From: Bacteroidales bacterium
Lineage (GTDB): Bacteria; Bacteroidota; Bacteroidia; Bacteroidales; GCA-2748055
Length of the DNA stretch: 64,000 nucleotides
Assembly: GCA_021738565.1 (NCBI GenBank)
Contig: JAIPBT010000001.1
Coordinates: 1-64,000 of the forward strand
Direction: 5' to 3'
Shown here: positions 38,784 to 49,164 of the stretch, piece by piece
Layout of the letters: the number at the start of each line of letters is the position of its first letter
Numbering within the stretch: position 1 is the stretch's first letter
Notes under the pieces: model-generated
What the model saw: only the letters and a program-made list of their open reading frames with translations
Database searches by the model: none
What the model was told of the DNA's origin: nothing
Made by a program: the position numbers and the translations under genes

Positions 38784-40154
38784 CTAATCAATCTGTTCCC
38801 TGATCCTTTCGATCTGCTTCTGCTTATTAACTTCACGCAGACTCCTGGCGGTATCGGTAAAATACTGGTGTCCGCTGATGAATTTTATCTGCAACTTGTT
38901 CCAGTCATTGAGTGCCCCGATTTTATTCTGCTCCTTCAGCTCTTTGTAAAGGGTATTTGAAACCGGGATCATATCGCTTCGTCCCAAATAATCGAGGTCG
39001 GCATCGCAAATGATCTTTTCCAGAAGGTTTTTCGGATCTGGAGGCATTTTTGTGGCCATGATCACGTTATTGATCCTTTCGATCTGTTCATCGGAATACC
39101 CGTAATCAGGAAGGTATTGATTTGCCATCTGGGTCCCGTGGTATTCATGCTCATCGTAGGCTATCGTGTGTCCGGCATCATGGAACAATCCTGCAGTTTT
39201 TAGGATCAGGATTTCCTCATCCTCCAGTCCTTCTGCCCATCCGATAAGCTCCACTTCAGTAACCACGTCAACCGTATGTTTCACGTTGTGATAGTAAAGA
39301 TATGGCGGCAGTTCCTTTTCCAACTTGTCAAGTATGATCTCCTGCAGGTCCGTAAACTGGATGAGTTTGAATTTTGTTTCGAAGTTGTCGTTGGGAACTG
39401 CCCCTTCCCCGTTCTCGGAAAATTCCGGTCTGATCCCAACCACTTCAAACATTTCAAGATCGCCCTTGTATTTAACGGGAAGCTTTCCAAAATATTCACA
39501 TACAAAGAACTCCTTAACCAGCTCATACGTCATCACGGAAATAAGTGTTTTCCCACTTTCTCCAACACCCTGCACGCGGTGGGCAATATTAACTGTATCC
39601 CCCTTGATATCATAGGTGATTTTCTTCTTTCCGGAAATATTTGCAGTAACAGGCCCGGTATGAATGCCCAGGCTCATATTCCATATCTTGGACCCCCCGG
39701 ATTCGGAACGTTTTTTAAGGTAAGCCTGCATTTCCAGTGCAGCCATCACCACTTCAATCGGGTTTGTAATGTTCTTCTCAGGGATGCCACCGGCAGCCAT
39801 GTAGGTATCGCCGATGGTCTTAATTTTGTGTATCTTATATTTCTTAAGGATATGATTGAACTCCAGCAGCACCTCATCAAGCTGATCCATCAAGGCTTCG
39901 GAGTCCATCCCGTCTGTCAGTTTATAGAACCCTTCAATATTGGCAAACAAAACCGTCGCCATTTTGAACTTCTTCACCCTGCTTTCCTCTTCTGCAACTG
40001 CCGCCTTTCCCCCGGGACGCTGTTTCAATTCTTCATTTTGCTGCGTCAGTTCCTCAATCGCAGATTGAAGTTTTTCATTCTGGTTGATCAGCTCCTGGTT
40101 CTGCTTTACGAGCTTCTGTATCCTTCTTAACAATTCATCCTTTTGCTGACTCAT
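38784..40154 (-). CDS. coiled coil - class III adenylate/guanylate cyclase-like - HD phosphohydrolase fusion
   Basis: ATVLFANIEGFYKLTDGM...KTIGDTYMAAGGIP (cyclase), YYHNVKHTVDVV...LFHDAGHTIAYDEHEYHG...ICDADLDYLG (HD). Confidence 0.88.
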   Translation of the reverse strand: MSQQKDELLRRIQKLVKQNQELINQNEKLQSAIEELTQQNEELKQRPGGKAAVAEEESRVKKFKMATVLFANIEGFYKLTDGMDSEALMDQLDEVLLEFNHILKKYKIHKIKTIGDTYMAAGGIPEKNITNPIEVVMAALEMQAYLKKRSESGGSKIWNMSLGIHTGPVTANISGKKKITYDIKGDTVNIAHRVQGVGESGKTLISVMTYELVKEFFVCEYFGKLPVKYKGDLEMFEVVGIRPEFSENGEGAVPNDNFETKFKLIQFTDLQEIILDKLEKELPPYLYYHNVKHTVDVVTEVELIGWAEGLEDEEILILKTAGLFHDAGHTIAYDEHEYHGTQMANQYLPDYGYSDEQIERINNVIMATKMPPDPKNLLEKIICDADLDYLGRSDMIPVSNTLYKELKEQNKIGALNDWNKLQIKFISGHQYFTDTARSLREVNKQKQIERIREQID

Positions 40155-40441
40155 ACTCTATTTCCTTTCCTCATTTGATTGATGATTTCCATAGCATGGA
40201 CAATAAAATTAAGAAAAAAATATTCAATGGTTGCCTGTATGAACTGAAAATAAACAGGACAATCCACTTTACGGGCATTTGCGATCGCTGGCAAATAAGA
40301 ACCTTTTGTTTTGAAAGGTTTCAGATGCAATGCTATGTTTCAGTTGCTTTCAGTATAAAATTGTATTTTTGCCCTGGCACTTGTTCGCGAACCAACCGGT
40401 CGGCAAAGTGTTAACACACCAGTAAAAACAGAATTAAACAC

Positions 40442-41464
40442 ATGAAGCGAATCATCCCTGTCAGTTTCTTTCTGGTCATATTCATTAGCAATGTTTATGC
40501 ACAATCCGGCAAGAACTTCACCGCAATGTTCTACAACGTAGAAAACCTTTTTGACACCATCGACCATCCCGATTTTGCGGATGAGGAATTCACTCCATCC
40601 GGGTCCAAAGAATGGGATTCTGCAAGGTACGGGAAGAAACTGAAGGATATCGCAATGGTCATAAAGTCAACACCGGGCGGCGATATTCCGGCAATCATGG
40701 GTTTTTCAGAGATTGAAAACGAATGGGTCCTGGAAGATCTGATCAGGATTCTGGATGATACTGATAACCTTTATCCCATTGTTATTGAAGGAGAAGATCC
40801 CCGCGGTATAGATTGCGGAATCATATACAACGGTGATGTGTTCAAATACCATTCGCAAGCACTTATACCGGTGGAAGACCAGTCTGGCGGTGGATACAAA
40901 CTCAGGGGGATCCTGTATGTAAAAGGAACAGGACCCGACGGCAAAACACTGCATTTGTTTGTGAATCACTGGAAATCCCGCCGGGGTGGTGTTGCAGAAA
41001 CAGAATATCTGAGAGAATCTACTGCTGTGGCCCTGCGCAATTTCATTGATCAGCTGAAGGAAATTGAAGATGACCCCCGTATCATAATCATGGGAGACCT
41101 GAATGATGAGCCTACCAACAACAGTATTTACAGTGTTCTGAATGCCGGCAACAAGCGAAAGAACATTGCAGAAAATGACCTTTATAACCTTTTTTACGAC
41201 ATTCATAACCTGGATCTCGGGGGGAGTTACAATTACCGGGGCACATGGCAGATGTACGACCATATCATCATCTCCTATTCACTGCTGAACAGGGATGACC
41301 TGCTTTCAACAACATTCGACGGGGGTAAGATACTCAAGGAAAAATGGATGCTTTACCATGATGAACGCAACAGGGTGTATGTTCCAAACAGAACCTACGG
41401 CGGCAACAATTATTATGGAGGGATCAGCGATCATTTTCCTATTTTCGTAATTTTTTCATACTAA
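40442..41464 (+). CDS. endonuclease/exonuclease/phosphatase family protein
   Basis: FTAMFYNVENLFDTIDHPDFADEEFTPSGSKEWDSARYGKKLKDIA; IIIMGDLNDEPTNNSIY; SDHFPIFVIF. Confidence 0.93.
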   Translation: MKRIIPVSFFLVIFISNVYAQSGKNFTAMFYNVENLFDTIDHPDFADEEFTPSGSKEWDSARYGKKLKDIAMVIKSTPGGDIPAIMGFSEIENEWVLEDLIRILDDTDNLYPIVIEGEDPRGIDCGIIYNGDVFKYHSQALIPVEDQSGGGYKLRGILYVKGTGPDGKTLHLFVNHWKSRRGGVAETEYLRESTAVALRNFIDQLKEIEDDPRIIIMGDLNDEPTNNSIYSVLNAGNKRKNIAENDLYNLFYDIHNLDLGGSYNYRGTWQMYDHIIISYSLLNRDDLLSTTFDGGKILKEKWMLYHDERNRVYVPNRTYGGNNYYGGISDHFPIFVIFSY

Positions 41465-41466
41465 GG

Positions 41467-43482
41467 ATGGATTTCAAGCTCACTTCCGAATACAAACCCA
41501 CAGGCGACCAGCCTGAGGCGATCAGGCAGATCGTTGAAGGATTTCAAATCGGCGAACAGTTTCAGACGCTGCTGGGAGTGACAGGATCCGGGAAGACCTT
41601 TACCGTGGCAAATGCACTGCAGGAGTTGAACCGCCCCACCCTGGTACTGAGTCACAACAAAACCCTTGCAGCCCAGCTATACAGTGAATTTAAGCAATTC
41701 TTTCCCGATAATGCTGTTGAGTATTTTGTTTCCTATTACGACTACTACCAGCCGGAAGCCTATATGCCCGTTACCGATACGTATATCGAGAAGGATCTCT
41801 CCATCAATGAGGAGATTGAAAAACTGAGACTCAGCACCACATCCTCCCTGTTGTCCGGAAGAAATGATGTCATCGTGGTTTCGTCTGTGTCCTGCCTTTA
41901 TGGAATCGGGAATCCAGAGGATTTCCACCAGACCAAGATCAACATTAAAAAGGGGGAGACCATTTCGAGGAATGTTTTTTTGAGAAAACTCGTTGACAGC
42001 CTCTATTCCAGGAACGAAGTTGAATTCAAACCAGGTACATTCCGCGTAAGAGGCGATACAGTGGATGTCCACCTGGCTTACAGGGATGTCGGCATAAGGT
42101 TTGAATTCTGGGGCGATGAGGTGGAATCGGTAAAATCGATCCATCCCATCGACAGCAGGATATTGGAAGAGCACGGGGATGTTACCATCTTTCCAGCCAA
42201 CATTTTTATCACAACACCATCGAGGATCAGGGAAGCGATCAGCCATATCCAGGATGACATGGTTAAGCAGACTAAATTTTTCAGGGGGGAAAACAGGCTG
42301 ATTGAAGCACAGCGCATCGAGGAGCGTGTCACCTATGATCTTGAGATGATCAGGGAGCTCGGCTATTGTCCCGGGATAGAAAATTATTCCAGGTATTTTG
42401 ACGGCAGGGCTTCAGGTACCCGCCCATTCTGCCTGCTTGATTATTTTCCGGATGATTTCATCACCGTTATCGATGAGAGTCATGTTACAATTCCCCAGAT
42501 CCACGCCATGTACGGGGGCGACAATGCCAGGAAGAAAAACCTCGTCGAATACGGATTCAGGCTGCCTGCGGCAGTCGACAACCGGCCATTGAAATTCTCT
42601 GAATTCGAGGAACTTATCGGTCGAACACTATTTGTGTCGGCAACTCCGGCAGATTTTGAGCTTGAAAAATGCGGCGGGGTGTTTGTAGAGCAGGTCATCC
42701 GTCCAACCGGTCTCCTGGATCCTGTGATTGAGATCAGGCCCAGCCTCAACCAGATAGACCACCTGATCGGTGAGATCAACAAGCGCGTAAGCAACAAGGA
42801 GAAGGTGCTTGTAACCACGCTGACAAAAAGGATGGCTGAGGAACTTTCAGCCTACCTGGAGAAACTCGACATCAAAACCGCTTATATTCACTCGGATATT
42901 CATACGCTCGACCGGGTGGAGATCCTGGACGGGCTGCGAAGGGGAAAATTTGATGTGCTCGTGGGAGTAAACCTGCTGCGAGAAGGGCTTGATCTTCCAG
43001 AAGTATCGCTGGTTGCGATCCTTGATGCCGATAAAGAGGGGTTTCTGCGCTCCGAGCGCTCCCTCACACAGACAGCAGGGCGTGCTGCAAGAAATCTCAA
43101 CGGCAAAGTGATCATGTACGCGGACAACATCACCAATTCAATGCAGAAGACCATCGATGAGACCAACAGGAGGAGGGAAAAACAATTGAAGTACAACGAG
43201 GAGAATCATATCACACCTGCCCAGATTGTTAAAACCAGTTTTTCACTTTTCGATCAGAACAAGGAACTGCTTTCTGGAAGAGGGATCTATGCAGACCAGG
43301 CCAAGACGGACATTGCAGCGGACCCTGTTGTAAAGTACATGAGTCCTGAAGCACTCGAAAAGGCCATTGAGAATACAAAGAAAAAGATGGAAAAAGCTGC
43401 ACAGGAGCTGGATTTCATCACGGCAGCGAAATACAGGGATGAGATGTTCGGACTTAAAGAAAAGCTTAAGACATTTGATTAG
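41467..43482 (+). CDS. uvrB: excinuclease ABC subunit B
   Basis: FKLTSEYKPTGDQPEAI, LLGVTGSGKTFTVAN, YFVSYYDYYQPEAYMP, TAGRAARNLNGKVIMYAD. Confidence 0.98.
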   Translation: MDFKLTSEYKPTGDQPEAIRQIVEGFQIGEQFQTLLGVTGSGKTFTVANALQELNRPTLVLSHNKTLAAQLYSEFKQFFPDNAVEYFVSYYDYYQPEAYMPVTDTYIEKDLSINEEIEKLRLSTTSSLLSGRNDVIVVSSVSCLYGIGNPEDFHQTKINIKKGETISRNVFLRKLVDSLYSRNEVEFKPGTFRVRGDTVDVHLAYRDVGIRFEFWGDEVESVKSIHPIDSRILEEHGDVTIFPANIFITTPSRIREAISHIQDDMVKQTKFFRGENRLIEAQRIEERVTYDLEMIRELGYCPGIENYSRYFDGRASGTRPFCLLDYFPDDFITVIDESHVTIPQIHAMYGGDNARKKNLVEYGFRLPAAVDNRPLKFSEFEELIGRTLFVSATPADFELEKCGGVFVEQVIRPTGLLDPVIEIRPSLNQIDHLIGEINKRVSNKEKVLVTTLTKRMAEELSAYLEKLDIKTAYIHSDIHTLDRVEILDGLRRGKFDVLVGVNLLREGLDLPEVSLVAILDADKEGFLRSERSLTQTAGRAARNLNGKVIMYADNITNSMQKTIDETNRRREKQLKYNEENHITPAQIVKTSFSLFDQNKELLSGRGIYADQAKTDIAADPVVKYMSPEALEKAIENTKKKMEKAAQELDFITAAKYRDEMFGLKEKLKTFD

Positions 43483-43501
43483 TAAATCGTTCCCGTAAAG
43501 G

Positions 43502-43540
43502 GTTCTCGCGGAATCTACCAGCGGTGGATTTTGCGAGAAA
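43502..43540 (+). other. GU-rich RNA hairpin after uvrB
   Basis: GTTCTCGCGGAATCTACC agc GGTGGATTTTGCGAGAAAC: complementary arms with G-U tolerant mismatches. Confidence 0.5.
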
Positions 43541-43544
43541 CAAA

Positions 43545-43588
43545 ACCAAAAAAAAACAAAGCTGCCGATTACCAACCGGCAGCTTTGA
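43545..43588 (-). terminator. intrinsic terminator of rpoD (minus strand)
   Basis: CAAAGCTGCCG/CGGCAGCTTTG perfect 11-bp stem (43557-43587); minus-strand T-rich tract follows. Confidence 0.85.
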
Positions 43589-43612
43589 ATCAATTCATGT
43601 TAAAAAACGTTG

Positions 43613-44473
43613 CTACCCCAGGTAACTCTTCAGCAATTTGCTTCTTGAAGTATGCCTCAGTCGTCTGATCGCCTTCTCCTTGATCTGGCGCACCCTTTCA
43701 CGGGTCAATCCAAAACGTTCACCGATTTCTTCAAGTGTCATTTCCTGACATGCAATTCCAAAGAAGAGTTTAATGATATCCCTCTCTCTTTCAGTGAGCG
43801 TTGCAAGTGCCCGCTCAACTTCACGTGCGAGTGATTCATTAATGAGGGTATTGTCAGCATTGGGTGAATCATTGTTCACCAATACATCCAAAAGACTGTT
43901 GTCCTCACCATCAACGAAAGGAGCGTCTACAGAAACATGACGGCCTGATACCCGCAGTGTATCTGAGACTTTTTCCTTTGGCAGTTCCAATGCTTCAGCC
44001 AGTTCTTCCGGCGTTGGTGTACGCTCGAATTGCTGTTCAAACTTCGAGAACGCTTTGTTGATCTTGTTAAGTGAACCGACCTGGTTCAGAGGTAAACGTA
44101 CGATCCTCGATTGTTCGGCAAGTGCCTGAAGAATTGATTGACGGATCCACCAAACGGCGTAAGAGATGAATTTGAACCCCCTGGTTTCGTCAAATTTTTC
44201 TGCAGCCTTTATCAAACCAAGATTCCCCTCATTGATAAGGTCGGGCAAACTAAGCCCCTGGTTTTGATATTGTTTGGCAACAGAAACGACGAAACGGAGG
44301 TTTGCCCGGGTAAGCTTTTCCAGCGCCAGGCGGTCACCCTTTTTGATCCGTTGTGCCAATTCCACTTCTTCCTCGACAGTGATCAGTTCCTCCTTACCAA
44401 TCTCCTGTAAATACTTATCCAATGATGCACTTTCACGATTGGTAATGGATTTAGTGATCTTTAACTGTCTCAT
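43613..44473 (-). CDS. rpoD: primary RNA polymerase sigma factor
   Basis: [94 protein letters not shown]. Confidence 0.96.
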   Translation of the reverse strand: MRQLKITKSITNRESASLDKYLQEIGKEELITVEEEVELAQRIKKGDRLALEKLTRANLRFVVSVAKQYQNQGLSLPDLINEGNLGLIKAAEKFDETRGFKFISYAVWWIRQSILQALAEQSRIVRLPLNQVGSLNKINKAFSKFEQQFERTPTPEELAEALELPKEKVSDTLRVSGRHVSVDAPFVDGEDNSLLDVLVNNDSPNADNTLINESLAREVERALATLTERERDIIKLFFGIACQEMTLEEIGERFGLTRERVRQIKEKAIRRLRHTSRSKLLKSYLG

Positions 44474-44554
44474 ATTCCTTCTCTATTTTAAAAATTGAAA
44501 ATAAAAACCCTGCAAATTTATTACCTTATTTATTCACAGTCAATATAAATAACA

Positions 44555-44597
44555 AAAAAATGAAGAAGACCCTGAGTAGGGCCCTCTTCATTTAAAC
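44555..44597 (-). terminator. intrinsic terminator of degP/htrA-like gene
   Basis: minus strand AAATGAAGAGGGCCC...AGGGTCTTCTTCATTTTTTTG hairpin plus T tract. Confidence 0.7.
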
Positions 44598-44623
44598 GTT
44601 TATCGCTGATAAATGTTGCAAAA

Positions 44624-46063
44624 TCACATGCCAAAAGCATAATATGATTTTGAACCGTCCCTATACACCCCTTCAATAATAACTCCTCCTTCAAAATTGC
44701 GGAGTACGTTGGTAATATCACTGACACTGTCAACGGGCTGTTTGTTTACCGCTGTCACAATAAATCCTTTTTTAATACCGATTTTCATGAATTTTCCCGG
44801 ACCCAGGCTGGTCACCCTGATTCCGTGTTCTATCCCAAGACGTCTTTTTTCACTGTTGGTAATGGTTTCAAACCTTGCGCCAAGAATTTCAAGTACCCGA
44901 TTGGTCTTGACGATATCGGTATTCCCTTCCACATTGCGCAGTACCACATCGTATTGTTTCAGATCACCTTTACGCTTCAGGATTACTTTAACCTTATCAT
45001 TGGGCCTGTACTTGCTTACCTGTTCCTGAAGCTCCGATGCACTGTTCACCTTAATGTCGTTTATAGAAAGGATCACATCACCGGATTTTATCCCGGATTC
45101 TTTTGCGGCGCCCCCCTCAGTGAGATCGGCCACGTAAACACCTTCCGTATTCTCAAGTCCCTCCTCCGCTGCAAGTTCAGAGGTTACATTTGTAATTTGA
45201 ACGCCAAGAATGGCCCGCTGCACCTCTCCATATTCCATAAGGTCACTCACTACTTTACGGACGATGCTTACCGGAATTGCAAATGAGTAACCGGTATAGT
45301 TTCCGGTTCTTGATGCTATCGCTGTATTGATACCTACAAGCTGTCCGCGTGTATTTACAAGTGCCCCGCCACTGTTTCCGGGATTCACAGCTGCATCGGT
45401 CTGGATAAAGGATTCGATGGATAATTCATCCCTCATGATATTGATGTTCCGCGCCTTTGCACTTACGATACCCGCCGTAACAGTGGAAGTAAGGTTATAC
45501 GGGTTCCCGACTGCCAGCACCCATTCGCCAAGCTGAAGGTCATCGGAACTGCCATACTGAAGGGTCGGTAATCCTTTTTCGTCAATTTTTATCAATGCCA
45601 GATCGGTAAAGGGATCCGTTCCTATAAGTTCTGCCTTATAATCCCTGCGGTCGTTCATGGTAATCATTATCTCATCGGAGCCCTCAATCACATGGTTGTT
45701 GGTGACAATATAGCCGTCATCACTGATAATCACTCCTGATCCAAATCCCATAACAGGCCGCCTGTATTCCTCGGGGTTAATCCCGAAGAACCATTCATAC
45801 AAAGGATTGATCTGCGCTTCCATCATAGCAGTTGTCTTTACATGAACTACAGCATGCACCGAGGCCTCGGCAGCAGGGGTGAAATCCATGGTAAACCTGC
45901 TTTCCGCTGATGGAAGTGAGATTTGTCTTACTGATGGTTGCGATTCCACACGGACAATCTCCGGTTCGGGCTGAAAAAATTTCGCATAGATAAAAACTGC
46001 AGCAAGCGCGGTAATTAAGGCGATGCTAAAAAATCCAATAATTGTTTTTGCTTTCATGTTCAT
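44624..46063 (-). CDS. DegP/HtrA-family (Do) serine endopeptidase
   Basis: GSGVIISDDGYIVTNNHVIEGSDEI, DAAVNPGNSGGALVNTRGQLVGIN, PDZ domains. Confidence 0.95.
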   Translation of the reverse strand: MNMKAKTIIGFFSIALITALAAVFIYAKFFQPEPEIVRVESQPSVRQISLPSAESRFTMDFTPAAEASVHAVVHVKTTAMMEAQINPLYEWFFGINPEEYRRPVMGFGSGVIISDDGYIVTNNHVIEGSDEIMITMNDRRDYKAELIGTDPFTDLALIKIDEKGLPTLQYGSSDDLQLGEWVLAVGNPYNLTSTVTAGIVSAKARNINIMRDELSIESFIQTDAAVNPGNSGGALVNTRGQLVGINTAIASRTGNYTGYSFAIPVSIVRKVVSDLMEYGEVQRAILGVQITNVTSELAAEEGLENTEGVYVADLTEGGAAKESGIKSGDVILSINDIKVNSASELQEQVSKYRPNDKVKVILKRKGDLKQYDVVLRNVEGNTDIVKTNRVLEILGARFETITNSEKRRLGIEHGIRVTSLGPGKFMKIGIKKGFIVTAVNKQPVDSVSDITNVLRNFEGGVIIEGVYRDGSKSYYAFGM

Positions 46064-46198
46064 ATATTTAATTCTGTCGGCTCTTTATGACAATCAAATT
46101 TAATGCCTTCTTTCAATTGTTTCACCCTCTTAACAAATCAGAAGACAAAATTATTGTAATTTTATGGCTCATTTAACCTTTTTTAACGCAACAGACGC

Positions 46199-46990
46199 TT
46201 GAAACTTAACTTTTCGAAATACCACGGAACAGGAAATGACTTCATTATGGTTGATTCCCGAAAGAATGTCATGCCCGACCGGTCTGTAAATACAATTGCT
46301 GTCATGTGCGACCGCCATTTTGGCATTGGTGCAGACGGTCTCATTTACCTCGAACCATCAGATGCGTATGACTTCAGGATGCGTTACTACAACTCGGATG
46401 GACATCCCGGAACCATGTGCGGAAACGGAGGCAGGTGCATCGCGGCATTTGCAAAAAAAAGCGGCTGGATTAATAGCAGTTGCACATTCGAGGCTGCTGA
46501 CGGCATACACAGGGCTGAAATCCTTGAAGACAACAGGGTAAAACTGGGGCTGAATGATGTTCGGGGCATTGAAAATACCGCTGAAGGATATCTCCTTGAT
46601 ACCGGCTCCCCGCACCTTGTCATCTTTGTTGATGATACAGACATCCTGGATGTATTTATGCTGGGTCGTCAATACAGGCAGGATCCGAAATACAGCAATG
46701 GCGTGAATGTCAATTTTGTTGATTTCAACAACCCGGGAATTAAAGTGAGAACATACGAGAGGGGTGTGGAAAATGAGACCCTGAGCTGCGGAACAGGAGT
46801 CACAGCAGCCGCCATTGCCGCTTCCCTTCATAAGGACCAGCTTCGTTCACCTGTTCTCGTCAAAACACGGGGTGGCGACCTTGAAGTTGAATTCACGCAT
46901 CACAGCAAGGAGGGACGATTTTCCGGCATCAGTCTGACAGGGCCTGTCACGGAAGTTTTTGAAGGCATTCTTAACAGCGATAACAGGTAA
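46199..46990 (+). CDS. dapF: diaminopimelate epimerase (TTG start)
   Basis: FSKYHGTGNDFIMVD, HPGTMCGNGGRCIAAFA, ENETLSCGTGVTAAAIA. Confidence 0.97.
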   Translation: MKLNFSKYHGTGNDFIMVDSRKNVMPDRSVNTIAVMCDRHFGIGADGLIYLEPSDAYDFRMRYYNSDGHPGTMCGNGGRCIAAFAKKSGWINSSCTFEAADGIHRAEILEDNRVKLGLNDVRGIENTAEGYLLDTGSPHLVIFVDDTDILDVFMLGRQYRQDPKYSNGVNVNFVDFNNPGIKVRTYERGVENETLSCGTGVTAAAIAASLHKDQLRSPVLVKTRGGDLEVEFTHHSKEGRFSGISLTGPVTEVFEGILNSDNR

Positions 46991-47019
46991 TATTCATAAC
47001 AATAAAATTTCAATTCAGG

Positions 47020-48093
47020 ATGAAAAAATCATTGATTCTTCTGACCATTTGCTTCCCGCTGATCAGCCTCTACGGCCAGGACCCCCGGGGCCTTGCTGAC
47101 GAGATACACAAACTGAGGGAATACAACCAGCACCTGGAACACCGGCTGGATGTGATCGAAAAGAATATCGACGACCTGCTTTGGTATGAAAAAGTGGGGG
47201 ATGTTGCACATATCGATAAAGTGTACATGACCGGTCCGCCATTGTGGAAAGAGCAGAATCCCAATGCACAGGGTGCAGGCAATCCTGTTAAATTCTGGTC
47301 GTATGTTTTCATCCCCAGGGATACAGATCATGCAAAGTCGTATCCCCTGATCGTATTTCCACACGGCGGGGTGCATTCAGATTTCAATACCTATTACACA
47401 CACATTGTCAGGGAACTGATCGCACAGGGGTACATTATCGTTGCCGCAGAATACAGGGGCAGCACAGGATATGGCGGCGCTCATTACAGGAAGATCGATT
47501 ACGGCGGACTTGAAATTGAGGATGTTGATGCCAGCCGGGAGTATATGGTTACAAATTGTGATTTCGTTGATAAAAACAGGGTTGGTATCATTGGATGGAG
47601 CCACGGCGGACTGATCGCACTGCACAACATCTTTGAACATCCCGGCAACTATAAAGTAGCCTATGCAGGTGTTCCTGTAAGTGACCTCATCGCAAGGATG
47701 GGCTACAAAACTCAGTCGTACCGGGACCTTTACGAGGCAGATTACCACATCGGCGAATCAGCCTACGATAATGTTGAAGAATACAGAAGGAGATCACCCG
47801 CATGGAATGCCCACAAACTTAAAACTCCCTTGCTGATCCATACCAATACCAACGATGCTGACGTAAATGTGCTTGAAGTGGAACACCTGATCAAATCACT
47901 GAAGGCAGAAGACAAGGAGTTTGAATACAAAATCTTTGAGGAAATACCGGGAGGACATTCATTCAACAGAATGGATACCAAAATTGCCCGCGAAATCCGG
48001 ATGGAGATCTACCGGTTCCTCGAGGATTACCTGGATCCTCCCAATAAATTCAGGAACCTGGAAGAACTGGAAAAGGCCGCGTATAAATTCTAG
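47020..48093 (+). CDS. alpha/beta hydrolase (prolyl oligopeptidase-like), secreted
   Basis: Signal peptide; LIVFPHGGVHSDF, YRGSTGYGGAHYRKIDYGGLEIEDVDAS, VGIIGWSHGGLIAL (GxSxG), GGHSFNRMD. Confidence 0.93.
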   Translation: MKKSLILLTICFPLISLYGQDPRGLADEIHKLREYNQHLEHRLDVIEKNIDDLLWYEKVGDVAHIDKVYMTGPPLWKEQNPNAQGAGNPVKFWSYVFIPRDTDHAKSYPLIVFPHGGVHSDFNTYYTHIVRELIAQGYIIVAAEYRGSTGYGGAHYRKIDYGGLEIEDVDASREYMVTNCDFVDKNRVGIIGWSHGGLIALHNIFEHPGNYKVAYAGVPVSDLIARMGYKTQSYRDLYEADYHIGESAYDNVEEYRRRSPAWNAHKLKTPLLIHTNTNDADVNVLEVEHLIKSLKAEDKEFEYKIFEEIPGGHSFNRMDTKIAREIRMEIYRFLEDYLDPPNKFRNLEELEKAAYKF

Positions 48094-48572
48094 GCATTTC
48101 TCTCCTGCAGGCGTTCGGCAAATGCAAGGATCCTGTCAAAGTCAATTTCGGGCATAACCTCAAGTCGCTCTTTCTTGCGGGTCATGATCTTTTGCATCAG
48201 ATTCATTTTCTTGAAGTTTAGCTCACCCCCGAAATAACTCTTGGCCAGTGCATGACCCAGTAGTTTGTCAGGAAAAACTTCCTTCAGGAGCTCGTCTTCA
48301 TTCTCTCCAGGATCAACACAGCATATGAACAAGCCAACCTCAACTTTAAGCAGTTCCTTTAGGTTCGTCTCACAGAAGCTGCGCACTGCCCGCTGGATCA
48401 TACCTTCATGGATCGATCCTCCAATGATTACTGTTCTGTACTTTGAAAAATTGATTTTCCTGCGCCGGGAAATGCGGTAAAGATCCACACCCGGTCCGAG
48501 ATCACCTTTGAGCCTGCTGACACATTGTTCTGTACAGCCAAGTGTTGATGAATATGCTATCAATGTACCCAT
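48090..48572 (-). CDS. flavodoxin domain protein (HemG-like)
   Basis: MGTLIAYSSTLGCTEQCVSRLKGDLG, TVIIGGSIHEGMIQRAVRSFCE, HALAKSYFGGELNFKKMN. Confidence 0.85.
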   Translation of the reverse strand: MGTLIAYSSTLGCTEQCVSRLKGDLGPGVDLYRISRRRKINFSKYRTVIIGGSIHEGMIQRAVRSFCETNLKELLKVEVGLFICCVDPGENEDELLKEVFPDKLLGHALAKSYFGGELNFKKMNLMQKIMTRKKERLEVMPEIDFDRILAFAERLQERNA

Positions 48573-48843
48573 TCAATGCATTTGCTTGAGCTTCAAATAT
48601 AGAATTATCTCCCCAGCTTACATAATTTTTACAGGGAAAGTCTGCCAAAGCATCCCTGTTTTTATATTGCTCCTCCCTTGCTCCATCAGAGAATCTGTCA
48701 TTCACCCCTTGTTTTCTTATAGCAGCTTCCCGGATTACAATATTCATCAATACCATGCGTTAATAAAATCCCGGCACGCGGGTATTGATGTTAAATATTT
48801 TTTCATAATTTTACATGAACATTATGTATTAATACTTTGAGCT

Positions 48844-49164
48844 ATGGCACGTAACCACGAAGAACCTCCAAGAAAATTTTCCATTATGAATGAAGGCGCA
48901 AAGAGAAAACGTGCACAAAAGAAATATACACTTCCCGTGATCGGCCATTTTGCCGACAGAAGTATTGAGTTCAAGAACATCATTGAAGCAGAGCAGGTAA
49001 CAGGCATTAATTATACCCTGATCTTTGAAGCCTGCATAGGCAAGATCTACAAAGCCCACGATGTACACTGGGAATATAAAAAAGGAAACCACTACATTAA
49101 ATACAAAGCCTTCTATATCAACGCCCAGGAAACCTATACAAGGAAGACCGGGTTTAACGGGTAA
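48844..49164 (+). CDS. small protein with NUMOD-like DNA-binding motif
   Basis: SIEFKNIIEAEQVTGINYTLIFEACIGKIYKAHDVHWEYKKGNHYIKYKAF resembles a NUMOD helix-turn-helix module. Confidence 0.5.
   Translation: MARNHEEPPRKFSIMNEGAKRKRAQKKYTLPVIGHFADRSIEFKNIIEAEQVTGINYTLIFEACIGKIYKAHDVHWEYKKGNHYIKYKAFYINAQETYTRKTGFNG

Noticed and set aside
39276-40130. 284-aa plus-strand ORF
   Set aside because: Antisense to the cyclase-HD gene; low-complexity His/Phe-rich translation with no recognisable family.
48502-48840. Small ORFs on both strands upstream of the NUMOD-like gene
   Set aside because: No family resemblance, conflicting strands; treated as intergenic.
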